A stretch of DNA of 17,775 nt from Dunaliella salina (taxonomy: Eukaryota > Chlorophyta > Chlorophyceae > Chlamydomonadales > Dunaliellaceae): NCBI GenBank assembly GCA_002284615.2, contig MU069491.1, positions 401,001 through 418,775 on the forward strand, given 5' to 3'. Shown here piece after piece: positions 6,770-15,200 of this stretch. Within the stretch, counting starts at the first letter, position 1. Each line of letters begins with the position of its first letter. Below the pieces are notes generated by a model, which was not told the DNA's origin, made no database searches, and saw nothing but the letters and a program-made list of their open reading frames with translations. The position numbers were made by a program, and so were the translations under genes.

Positions 6770-8396
6770 ATGAGCCAAGCCAAACCTGAGACTGAGGTCA
6801 GCCCGGAAATTAATAATACAGCTGCCAGGTACCTTGCTGTACGCACCTGCACAGCAAGGTACGTGTGCACACCTTTTTGGGCACATGATGTTGCTCCTGC
6901 TCCTCCGAGGATGTACCCTTCTTGTTGTTGCGTGTAGGCATGGCAGCGCTAGAGGTGACGCCAAGCTTTGGCGGCTCAGGGCCAAGCCTGCTTCTCTGGA
7001 GCTGTGGCAACGGAAGGAGCATGAGACATTCCGGAAAAGCAGGTGAGACACATTTTGCAGATGAGCAGGTGAGACACAGCCTTCTTTGGAGCAGCACTAG
7101 TGGTGACGCGAAGCTTCGGCGGCTCAGGGCCAAGCCTGCTTCTTTGGAGCTGCAGGACTGGAAGGAGGAGCATGGCAACCCAGAAAAGCAGGTGAAACGC
7201 ATCGCAGAAAAGCTGGTGAGACACAACCTTCTTTGGAGCTGCAGCAACGGAGGGAGGAGCACGACAAACCAGAAGAGCAGGTGAGACAAATCCCAGGAGA
7301 GCCGTTGAGATACAGCCTTCCCTGCAGCTGCGGCAACGGAAGGGGGAGCGTGACAACCCAGAAGAACCGGTGAGACACTCCGCAAAAGAGCAGGAGAGAT
7401 ACAGCCTTCTTTGGGGCTGCAGCACTTGAAGGAGGAGCAATTAGGAAGGACAAACACTACGTCCCGGAAGAGCAGGTGATACGCATATGAGCAGGTGAGA
7501 CTCATAAGAAAAAGAGCGAGTGAAACACACAATACAAGAGCTGGCTTTGCGTGCTTTTGCAAGAAAAAAATGGAGTCATTTTAAAGATTTGGCCCCACCA
7601 CAATGCTCTCACCACCAGGCATCTCAAAGCTGCACGCGACTTGATTGGTCAACACAAAACTTGCCGCAAAAGCACTTCTCAAACCAAAACCTTGACCCCA
7701 TGCCATCCCACCCCTCTGCTTCTTTGAATGGTTGGTCCAGCACACTAGAACTCCAACTGATTTTAAACCTGCTGCTTTATCTGCAAAACAGTCCCAATCA
7801 TCATGTTTTTATATGTTGTGTGCGTGCCTGGTTTTAGCCCTGCTTGATAATTATTATTATTGATCACTGCACTTGGCTGAGGTGGGGTTTTCCAGGCGTG
7901 CTCTTATTTCTTTTGTTCCTAAAAAAACTAACCAAATTTTCATTATAGCTCAGCAGTCTTGCGTTTTGACTGAGTGCTCTTCCTTGTAGACCTAAACCTT
8001 GACCCCATGCCAATTAAAGGCCTGAACATGAACGAGCAGGATCAAGTTTGGAGGACAGAGCAGGAAATTAAGACTTTGGTGTACATAAGAGAATCAAGCT
8101 TTGTTTCACCTTTGAAAAGTGGGAGGGCTGAACATCTGTCATCTTCATGGTCAGTTTTCCCTCAATCCTGCTCAGCTTTCTCTTTTAAGAGCCCTGCTGG
8201 ACCGCTGTCCCAAACCACCAGAACATGCTGAAAACATGCAGGAAACGGCCTACTCAGTGAGAATGCTCTGTGCCCTTATCTTAGCCTGCGTAGCCAGCAG
8301 GGTGGAAGGCACAGCATGCCGCCCTTTGAAGAGCCCACAAACTTTGTTGAACATTGGAAGACCAAAATTGTTTTTGGTGGAAATAAAAATGTATGA
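6770..8396 (+). CDS. Six-exon gene, predicted 149-aa charged helical protein, family unknown
   Basis: Exons: 6770-6828, 6938-7042, 7619-7647, 7990-8080, 8190-8256, 8298-8396 (TGA). Every border is GT..AG and the split codons join as Arg, Arg, Asp and Val with no frame conflict, which is strong support for the model. The product starts MSQAKPETEVSPEINNTAAR, continues RLRAKPASLELWQRKEHETF, then HLKAARDLIDLNLDPMPI, EQDQVWRTEQEIKTLVALLD and RCPKPPEHAENMQ, and ends MPPFEEPTNFVEHWKTKIVF GGNKNV. It is rich in Lys, Arg and Glu, with no signal peptide, membrane span or catalytic motif seen. The ATG is the first in frame after a TGA at 6713; an upstream exon is possible. The small third exon (29 nt) and the final acceptor (8298 or 8301) are the least certain points. 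Family not recognised. Confidence 0.68.
7042..7510 (+). repeat. 89-bp minisatellite derived from exon 2 and its splice donor
   Basis: The motif CTTCTTTGGAGCTGCAG recurs at 6991 (inside exon 2), 7081, 7139, 7228, 7317 and 7406. The last four are exactly 89 bp apart, and further decayed sequence runs to about 7510. Each unit carries the 3' part of exon 2 (SLELQQRKEEHDNPEEQ-like when read in the right frame) plus the donor-like GAGCAGGTGAGAC. Positions 7101-7191 hold a fuller second copy of exon 2 (GDAKLRRLRAKPASLEL...). The unit is not divisible by three, so long ORFs across it change frame and are not coding. Confidence 0.8.
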
Positions 8397-8426
8397 TGGA
8401 GGGTGTCCTTTTTTATAACTGCCCTC

Positions 8427-8681
8427 TCAAGAGCCTAAAGGCCCTGTTACCGTCCTCCAAAGTAACTTGCGCAACCAAGCTGGATCCATAAAGGTACATA
8501 GGCTTCTTTCTCGAGAAGCTGTAAAACCTGTTGTCAAAGCCGACACTGCTCTTAGAAACTTGGAGCCACTTACATGCAGCGGAGTTGCATAACGCATGAG
8601 GGACGTGGCTACCAGCTGCAGTTCACGGCACCCATGCTCTTTAAAGTCGTCCAGGACAGGCAAAGACAGCTGCATGATGAC
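8427..8681 (-). CDS. Likely terminal exon of the minus-strand ARM/HEAT-type gene
   Basis: A strong acceptor (CTGTCTGTGCCTGTCCTCAG) is followed in phase 0 by VIMQLSLPVLDDFKEHGCRE then LQLVATSLMRYATPLH, a pair of amphipathic helices like a HEAT/ARM unit. The frame then runs open to a TGA at 8429-8427, giving 84 residues. Alternatively a GTAAGT donor after ATPLH ends the exon at 8574, with a further short exon (acceptor at 8527, VLQLLEKEAYVPLWIQLG). The stop lies 30 bp from the stop of the convergent plus-strand gene. Membership of the ARM gene is inferred from strand, phase and repeat character; linking exons are not secure. Confidence 0.5.
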   Translation of the reverse strand, partial: VIMQLSLPVLDDFKEHGCRELQLVATSLMRYATPLHVSGSKFLRAVSALTTGFTASRERSLCTFMDPAWLRKLLWRTVTGPLGS

Positions 8682-8745
8682 CTGAGGACAGGCACAGACA
8701 GCTGCTGACAGATACTGATGATCTGAGGACTGGAACAGACAGCTG
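8664..8745. repeat. About 40-bp imperfect tandem duplication
   Basis: Two units share GATGANCTGAGGACNGG followed by ACAGACAGCTG. The array spans the acceptor of exon 8681, so part of the intron end has been duplicated. Confidence 0.65.
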
Positions 8746-9145
8746 GTAGAGCAAGAAGCATGGTTTGAGTGGAGGAGTTGCCCGGCATTAAAGGCCACAG
8801 GAGCTGGAAACGCTAGTCATGCATGCAGTCAAAAGAATCCATTAGGATGGGAGTGTCGGGAGCAGAACAGCCGTGTTGAAATGAGTTGGCCAAGTGTTGT
8901 GCCACTGATAATTACTGTTGATAATGTCCACAACACATCCTTGAATCAATGTTGCTGCTAGATTCCACATGCTCTGCCTCTTTGGGCTCCAAAGGAAAGC
9001 AAAGAAAATTCAAGTTGTCCCTGCTTAGTGGCCCCCAACATGCGGCTCCCACACGCTCTACCTCCTTGGGTCGGTCCGAAGAAAATTCATATGGGTCCAA
9101 TTTGTGCAGAAACATCAGTGTAAGCATTGCAAAGGCAATTCCTCA
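8746..9145. other. No gene recognised; local duplication
   Basis: Within this intronic or intergenic stretch, about 8960-9095 contains two diverged copies of a roughly 70-bp unit (minus strand: AATTTTCTT..GGA..GACCCAAGGAGGTAGAGC-like). The open frame across it (DRPKEVERV / EPKEAEHVE) is explained by that duplication. Confidence 0.45.
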
Positions 9146-9295
9146 CTTAATGTACCGCACCCTGTGGTCAAAGCTTGGACTTCTGAAGGCAAGCTTTTAA
9201 TTTACATACCACACCCTTTGATCAGTTCTTACATTTGAAGGGCAAGCTTTAACTTTAAACCATGCATGCCCCTTTGATCTTGGAGGGGCACGCTC
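9146..9295. repeat. About 53-bp tandem repeat, nearly three copies
   Basis: Units beginning at about 9146, 9199 and 9251 share ACCNCACCCTNTGNTCA, TGAAGGNCAAGCTTT and spacing near 53 bp. The third copy is the most diverged. Confidence 0.7.
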
Positions 9296-9366
9296 ATAAG
9301 CATGCTCTGACGCTCCAGACATCAAAAATTTTGCTTGCACATGCAAAAATTGCCTTGTGTTTACAA

Positions 9367-9752
9367 CAGGGTTGATCAATTCGCCAATTTCGAATTAATT
9401 CAAAATTCGAATTTTGGTTGCATTATTTCGCATTTTAAATTGCCAATTCGTAGAATTTTATGCCCACGCCAAAAAGGGGGTATAAGACACCCTCTGGACC
9501 CCCTTTGCGACCCCATGGTCCCATACAGGACCTCTGTCTTTCCCCCATTACAATGACCATATAGCCTTGGGGAAGGGGGGAAAGAATGGCAAGGGGGTTG
9601 GGGTGGTTGGGGGGCGGTTGCTTTAGCTTTAGCCCCCTTCCTACCCCCTTTGCCTGGCAGGCAAACATGCATTCGCATAATGCGTCGAACTTCGAATTTT
9701 CCCGCATAATTGGCAAATTTATTTTGTCAAACTGGCGAATTGATCAACCCTG
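9367..9752. mobile_element. hAT-type MITE, 386 bp, with intact ends
   Basis: Perfect 20-bp terminal inverted repeats CAGGGTTGATCAATTCGCCA are flanked by a perfect 8-bp target duplication GTTTACAA (9359-9366 and 9753-9760). An 8-bp TSD with CAGGG-type ends is diagnostic of the hAT superfamily. Subterminal regions are rich in TTCGAATTTT/AATTCG motifs on both sides, as expected for transposase binding sites. The core (9465-9660) is a G/C-run-rich spacer with no transposase, so it is non-autonomous. The perfect ends suggest fairly recent movement. Confidence 0.9.
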
Positions 9753-9760
9753 GTTTACAA

Positions 9761-10339
9761 AGGAATTACATAAAGGAATAGCGAAAAATAATAAATTGAT
9801 AATGTTACATTTCCAACACCCAGAATTAAAAAGGGAATCAATCCCTGAACGCGTTTCCAAACAGTGATTAATAATTGAGATTAATTCAACATTAACTAAT
9901 TCTGAATTTTCATAAATCGACACCGGGGTATTTGATTTATGATAAATCCAGTGTAACTAATTCATGGATACATTGATTAGATGGGATCAACTGGAAATGT
10001 GGTTGTGATGAAACCGCAGCGGTTTTTCATTGATACTTATTTAATCAATTCTGAATTAATTACAAAGTGTTGGGAATGCACCACAAATAAATAAATGAGT
10101 AAATATTGTACCTTTTTGAATCAAATAATTCCATTGCGCAACCAGTGCACAACCTTTTAGGCAGCCAAAGTAATTCAATTTTCTCTTTGCGGCCCCCTAC
10201 TGCGCAACCTTCTCCTCAGCCCACGCCTTTTATTTCCTGTCTGCGCACCCTTAATTGCGCCCCCTGCTTGGCAGGAGGTATGCAATTTGGTGTGTTGTGC
10301 ACACACTTTGTAGTCAGCTTCAATGTAGGATGCCATGAA
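9761..10339. other. AT-rich noncoding stretch
   Basis: AT-rich sequence to about 10125, then several short TGCGCAACC/TGCGCACCC motifs (about 10134-10260) that recur at about 10710-10775. No splice-bounded coding segment is convincing. Confidence 0.4.
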
Positions 10340-10354
10340 AACCTCCATGCACAT

Positions 10355-10598
10355 GCAACCTAAAAGCCAATGGTTGTCTGTTGTTTGGAGTTGAAATTGC
10401 AGCTTGGCAGTTGTCTCAGCCAGCTGATGATGAATTCCATGGAAATCCTGGATTGCGCTGCATGCAGGCCTAACACTGTGGCCCCATGGGCTGACCTCCG
10501 TGAAGATGTGCTTGATGAGGCTGCTGTTGCCGGCCTGTTGCACTGCTTTCAGCTGTCTTGCTGCTTTCTAGCTCTGCCTGCAGATGTCCGATCTGGCG
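10355..10598 (-). CDS. Possible exon pair with coiled-coil or helical character
   Basis: On the minus strand, acceptor CATGCAACCTGCAG (10599) leads to RQIGHLQAELESSKTAESSA; a shifted frame over the same DNA reads KAVQQAGNSSLIKHIFTE up to donor GGAG|GTCAGC (10496). A second segment after CCTGCATGCAG (10457) reads AIQDFHGIHHQLAETTAKLQ then FQLQTTDN. All are helical and plausible within the ARM/HEAT-type gene, but I could not settle frame or borders. It may be a decayed exon. Confidence 0.3.
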
Positions 10599-10870
10599 CT
10601 GCAGGTTGCATGGTCAGTCCGTGTTTAGGGTAAACCCTGCCCCATTGACCTTGCGCCCCTCACTCCTCAAGCAGAGGCTTATCCATCAGAATTTTGGTTT
10701 AATTTCACCACTACGCACCCATTACGTACCTCTTCTCCGCCATTCGATTTGCACACTGCGCACCAACAACGCACCCCTTAATAAGAATTATGAAAACATG
10801 GCGCACGGCTCCAAAAAATTTTAACATTGCATAATGATCAACGAGCGGTACAGTATATAAATGAACATAT

Positions 10871-10878
10871 GCGTGCGC

Positions 10879-10939
<61 letters not shown>
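10871..10939. repeat. (GT)n microsatellite with alternating GC lead
   Basis: GCGTGCGCGCGCACG followed by an uninterrupted GT run. It has the same composition and order reversal as the repeat at the start of the window and is a potential Z-DNA tract. Confidence 0.95.
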
Positions 10940-10940
<1 letters not shown>

Positions 10941-11026
10941 CTCTGCTACAACTGAGATTGTAAGTTTGGTAAATAAGCAGATGAATGGGAATTACAAAAA
11001 GACCTGATTAGTACTCTTTATGTTTA

Positions 11027-11070
11027 GGGAGGGGCATGAGAAAGGAGGGGGAGGGGAGGGGGGGGGGGGG
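11027..11070 (+). other. G-run cluster, potential G-quadruplex
   Basis: GGGAGGGG, GGAGGGGGAGGGGAGGGG and a longer G run follow closely on the plus strand, giving at least four runs of three or more G within 45 bp. This satisfies the usual G4 pattern; formation is inference. The long homopolymer may also be a sequencing or assembly weak point. Confidence 0.6.
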
Positions 11071-11426
11071 TAAAAGGAGCCCAGCGCAAAATTCTTTGCG
11101 CCTTCCAGAAAAGGATTTCTTCCCTCCTGAAGGCCATGCACATATTTCGAACAACAATTCCAGGTGTGAGAACAAATCAGCAAGGGTTGAGTGAGACTGT
11201 GGGCTGATGCCATGCTTTCACTACCCGTGAAAACAATGAAATTACTGTGTAATTATGAAAGATGAAAATAACAAGCAATGATGATAATAACAACAACAAT
11301 GTTCAAAAGGCTGGCTGCCACGCTTACACGACAATGTGCTGAGCCCTCTTCAGCTTTAAAACAGAGTCCATCTTACGTGCCCTATGTCATACTGGGCTCC
11401 CGGTTTGCTTTTCCTAAAGGGCATAC

Positions 11427-11479
11427 CTCATCACGAATCTTGGGTCTGTGCTCCTTGCTGTCCTTGCCCATGGAAATGC
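11427..11479 (-). CDS. Possible exon, lysine-rich
   Basis: Between acceptor CAGTAATTGCAG and donor GAG|GTATGC the minus strand reads ISMGKDSKEHRPKIRDE. The phase (two leading bases) does not join directly to exon 12226-12148, so a further exon would be needed. Alternatively the internal ATG begins a separate short first exon. Weak. Confidence 0.25.
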
Positions 11480-12147
11480 CTGCAATTACTGTTGCTGCAG
11501 CAGCCTGTATCGCGCAAACATCCAATAAAAATCGGATTCAGAACACAAAGTCTACCTAAAACGTTTTACAATGTGCTGCAAAAGCGTGCATTCCTCTTTT
11601 ATGGAGGACGCTTCCACAGATCTAGACCATCAGACAAGCACGCAAACAAATCAATATTTACCTGTTGACATTGATCTGCATCCTAGAAAAGCATATTCCT
11701 ACCCAAAAAGTCACAGAGACTGCAAAAAAGGTAGACAAGCTAAGGGGTTGCATTCATGGGTTCCATGCCTTTAAAGATAAATACAAGTATCGTACACTGG
11801 AGATCCCCAGAAAGGACACGCAGAGTAGAATAAAGTGGCAAATCCAGAACGAGCAGCCAGGTTACAAATTGACAGGACAGGAAGTGTTAAGAGACACCCA
11901 AACACCCTCAGTGGCGCTTTGCTGCGGTCTGACCTTTTCTTGTTGGGAAAGGGGCAGAAACACAAAGGAGAAATTTTGGAGAACTGCGGCACCCCCCAAG
12001 GACTACTGAGTTACACAAGATTCTTCTTTCTAGGATCATGACATCGTTACGTTTGAAAAAAAAAGTCGCTCACACTTCTGCTAACGGCACCTTTCATGGA
12101 TGTAGGGTCCAGGCCTTTTCCTTCTGGAAAAAAAGGAGGTACCTCAC
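11480..12147. other. Intron-like stretch, no secure exon
   Basis: Several minus-strand acceptor-like sites occur (for example TACCTTTTTTGCAG near 11722), but the following frames close quickly or give the wrong phase. At least one ARM-gene exon may be hidden here, because the candidate at 11479-11427 would need one. Confidence 0.35.
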
Positions 12148-12226
12148 CTGCAATTCGTTGCTGACAGTGTGCGCTTGGGTAATGATGCTGAACAAGTGGG
12201 GCAGGACGTTCCTGTCCAGCAAGTAC
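12148..12226 (-). CDS. ARM/HEAT gene exon, 79 nt
   Basis: Acceptor CTTCTTTGATTTGCAG, donor CAG|GTGAGG. The first G completes a split Lys codon, then YLLDRNVLPHLFSIITQAHT VSNELQ. Phase closure with exon 13275-13226 across a 1-kb intron is strong evidence for both exons. Confidence 0.72.
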
Positions 12227-15200
12227 CTGCAAATCAAAGAAGACAGCGATTAAATGAGGCTTGAATTTAGAGGTGACTTTCAAGCCATTAGAGGTGGCTA
12301 AGTTAAGGGATTACCAGTGATTGGAAAGGCTCTAAGATTAAAAGCTTAGGGCCCAAGGGCACCTGCAGCATGCCATAAGCAACAGATGTCAGGTGAGGGC
12401 TGGATACACAGGAAAGCAAGCGAAAGTTGAAAACTCATTCCAGAAAACAGATCACCAAGCACATAGTAAGGAGGTATGAAGGCCGTCATGTGCATTTGAA
12501 TTGCATGCTTTCTACAAGGAGGGCACTTATAACTACAATATTTTCTAAGCATTCTGCAACCAGATAGCACATGAGTCCTCTTTGCTGAAGAATGCAAGCT
12601 GATTTCCAATAATTTTGAAGAACTTGGAGGGGGCGCCTTACCTTATTTTCTATCATTCAGCCCAGTCCGTTTTGGCTCCCATGGCTTTCTGTTTTGCAAA
12701 AAGCCTCACATCTAAACATGAAATTCAGAACTACACTTTGCTGACACTTTCTCCAGGCCTCTAACAGCAGTACATGGGATTCAACAAGCAAGCCAGAAAC
12801 GGAATGGCAAAGAGATAGATTGAATAAGTAGTCTCATGCATCAGGCTGCAGGGGACCCTAAAACAGAGACAAGCTCGAGGCAACGCCCGGTTGGCTGGAA
12901 CTGATCAGGGCCGAGAAGGAAGTGATAGACATTATCTTGATAATGTCCATGTCATCACAGAGGTATGATGGGATGCCACGCCCGTTTGCTAGAAAATAAG
13001 GGAAAAACGAGAGGGCAGCGGAGCCACTCCCCGCATTATTTCAAAAAGAAGGGAAAGAAATCAATTGAGATGGGCAGCAAAACTACTCCCTCCAATTGTC
13101 GGGGATTTGTTGCTTTAATGTAAGACAAAAGTAACCTGCTTGGTGGGACACATGATGTACCATGGCCTTTATGAGCGGACACATTGAAAGCGAAGCGAAG
13201 TACCCACCAACACACTCACACTTACTTTGCATATTGCTCAGACGACTCTCCTATCCTTTCCAGCGTCCAGAGAACCTGCAAAGTCCAAGAAGCAGAAAAA
13301 CAATTACAGTACACTCTCAAAAAGGTTGTAAACCCGACACCTGTAAAAACTGTGCATAAAAACGCTTGATGAAAACAGGATCCAACAAATGCCTGCTTGA
13401 AATTAGAAGTGTGGAGCCAGAGAAAAAAAAGAAATGAATCTGATCACTTAACGCATATGCCCCTGAGGCACTTAATGCATATGCCACGAAGGCCCTGGAG
13501 TTGGTCCACCCTAAGAGAGGTGAAGATCAGGAAGGTGATTTGATGCTTGATTGAGGTGATGTGATGCTCGGCACTTCTGAGGGGCAAACATTCTCAAACA
13601 AGTCATTCCACACATTTCATCCACACAGTTATGAATGCAGGTGGTTGCCTTGTGCACAGCAACAGAAGCAGGCACATGTATGTGACAGTCTTAGCTGCAA
13701 AAACATCATGTGGAAATGCATTCTCCATGAGCACTTCAGACTTTCTTGGCACAAAAAAAAAGTAACTTGTCTGAATCATGCTATGTAGGCCCAACAAATG
13801 CTGCTCACAACAGGGCAAGGGCAGTCCTGAGGCATCCCGCAATCAACCATTCACACGTAGTTGGTTTGCGACATTTAATTTGTTACCCTAATTTACCTGC
13901 ATGTGTACCTGGTACGTTTGCAAATGCACGTTTTTCCGCATCTTTCTGCATCTAAAGAAGATTGCCTTGTACGTCTACAATTTACTATACCTCCTTCAAG
14001 TACAGGCGCACCTGTTGCAACGCCAGGTGGTTATCATGCACAGCCACAGGCAAGCGCTCCAAGAGGTGTAGCAGCTCAGGGACGCCATGTATGGACTCCA
14101 CAACCTGTGAGCAACAGAAACAAATCAGTCAGTTCCATGCTTAGCAGTAGGATTGAGGTTCTTGGAGGCAAGTGGTGTGTGTGACCTGTCCTTATTGCCG
14201 CTCATGCAATAATGTCACCATCTTTTCCTTCCTCGCCTATCACGAGCCAGAATAGCACGATACCAGTGTGTGGTGCTCAGGATGGCGGTCGTTTTTTGGG
14301 GCATGCACAAGCAAGAGCTAAATGCAAAGGCACTAGTATTTTGGCTGTATGCATCTAAGATTAAAAAATAGCAAATAGGCAGCAGAACATCTCCCCACGT
14401 TCATGAAGACAAGTGGAACCCCTGGGGCGCCGTGCATCTTGATGAAAGATAATATGCACAAGTGGCAAAGCCTACCCTATTGTTCATTAAATAAAGAAAG
14501 AGGTGCCCAAGGGCACCATGCACCTTGACAAAAGGAATTCTAAATAGGCAACAGAGCAGCTCAAGTCATAGAGACAAGGAGGATGAATGGAGTGACTTCC
14601 ATTTGACGACAGCGTGCGCTGCAAATTTACAGGCTTTTGCAGGTACACATATGGGCAGAGGGGGGTGCTGAGTTTGCTTGTAGTGACTCAATTAATCTAT
14701 TAATGGTCTAACAATGATGATCCTATGATATCTAACAACACATTCTTGACAGCTTTTATCAGTTGCAATCAGCCAGACATGCAGACATCCAGTTCAGCTT
14801 TGATTAGGAGGTCTGCGTGAGCATCCTGAATCGATACCTGCTCAATGAGTTGCCAGGTCATGGGTCTCAGGAGGTAAAAGACCAGTGATGCCTAAGAGTG
14901 CTTTGGGCTTGCTGACATTGTTCTAATTATGAGGGGAAAATTGCGGCTTATTTGCCTCCCTCACTCGGACAATCAGATAGTTGATCCCATGGCTAGATCC
15001 CCCTGGATATAGCCAATCACACCTACAGGACCACCTCTGCAACCACCTCTATGCATGCCCTGAGCAAATGAATTACCATTCTATGCCTTAAGCTTTACAA
15101 GTTTTGAATAGTTGGCATGTGGAATTGCTGTGCGGTTCTGAGACTGTCTCACACCCATCTTGGCAAAGTTCCATTTCCAAACTTGCACCGAATGACCAGT

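Noticed and set aside
6810..7562. 250-codon minus-strand open frame, the longest in the window
   Set aside because: It lies antisense to exon 2 and the 89-bp repeat array, is Cys/Ser/Leu-rich in a repeating way, and is fully explained by the repeat. The plus-strand exons are better supported.
14769..14837. Minus-strand segment VSIQDAHADLLIKAELDV after a GAGCAG acceptor
   Set aside because: It ends in a stop after 22 codons with no donor and would interrupt two ARM exons that already join cleanly.
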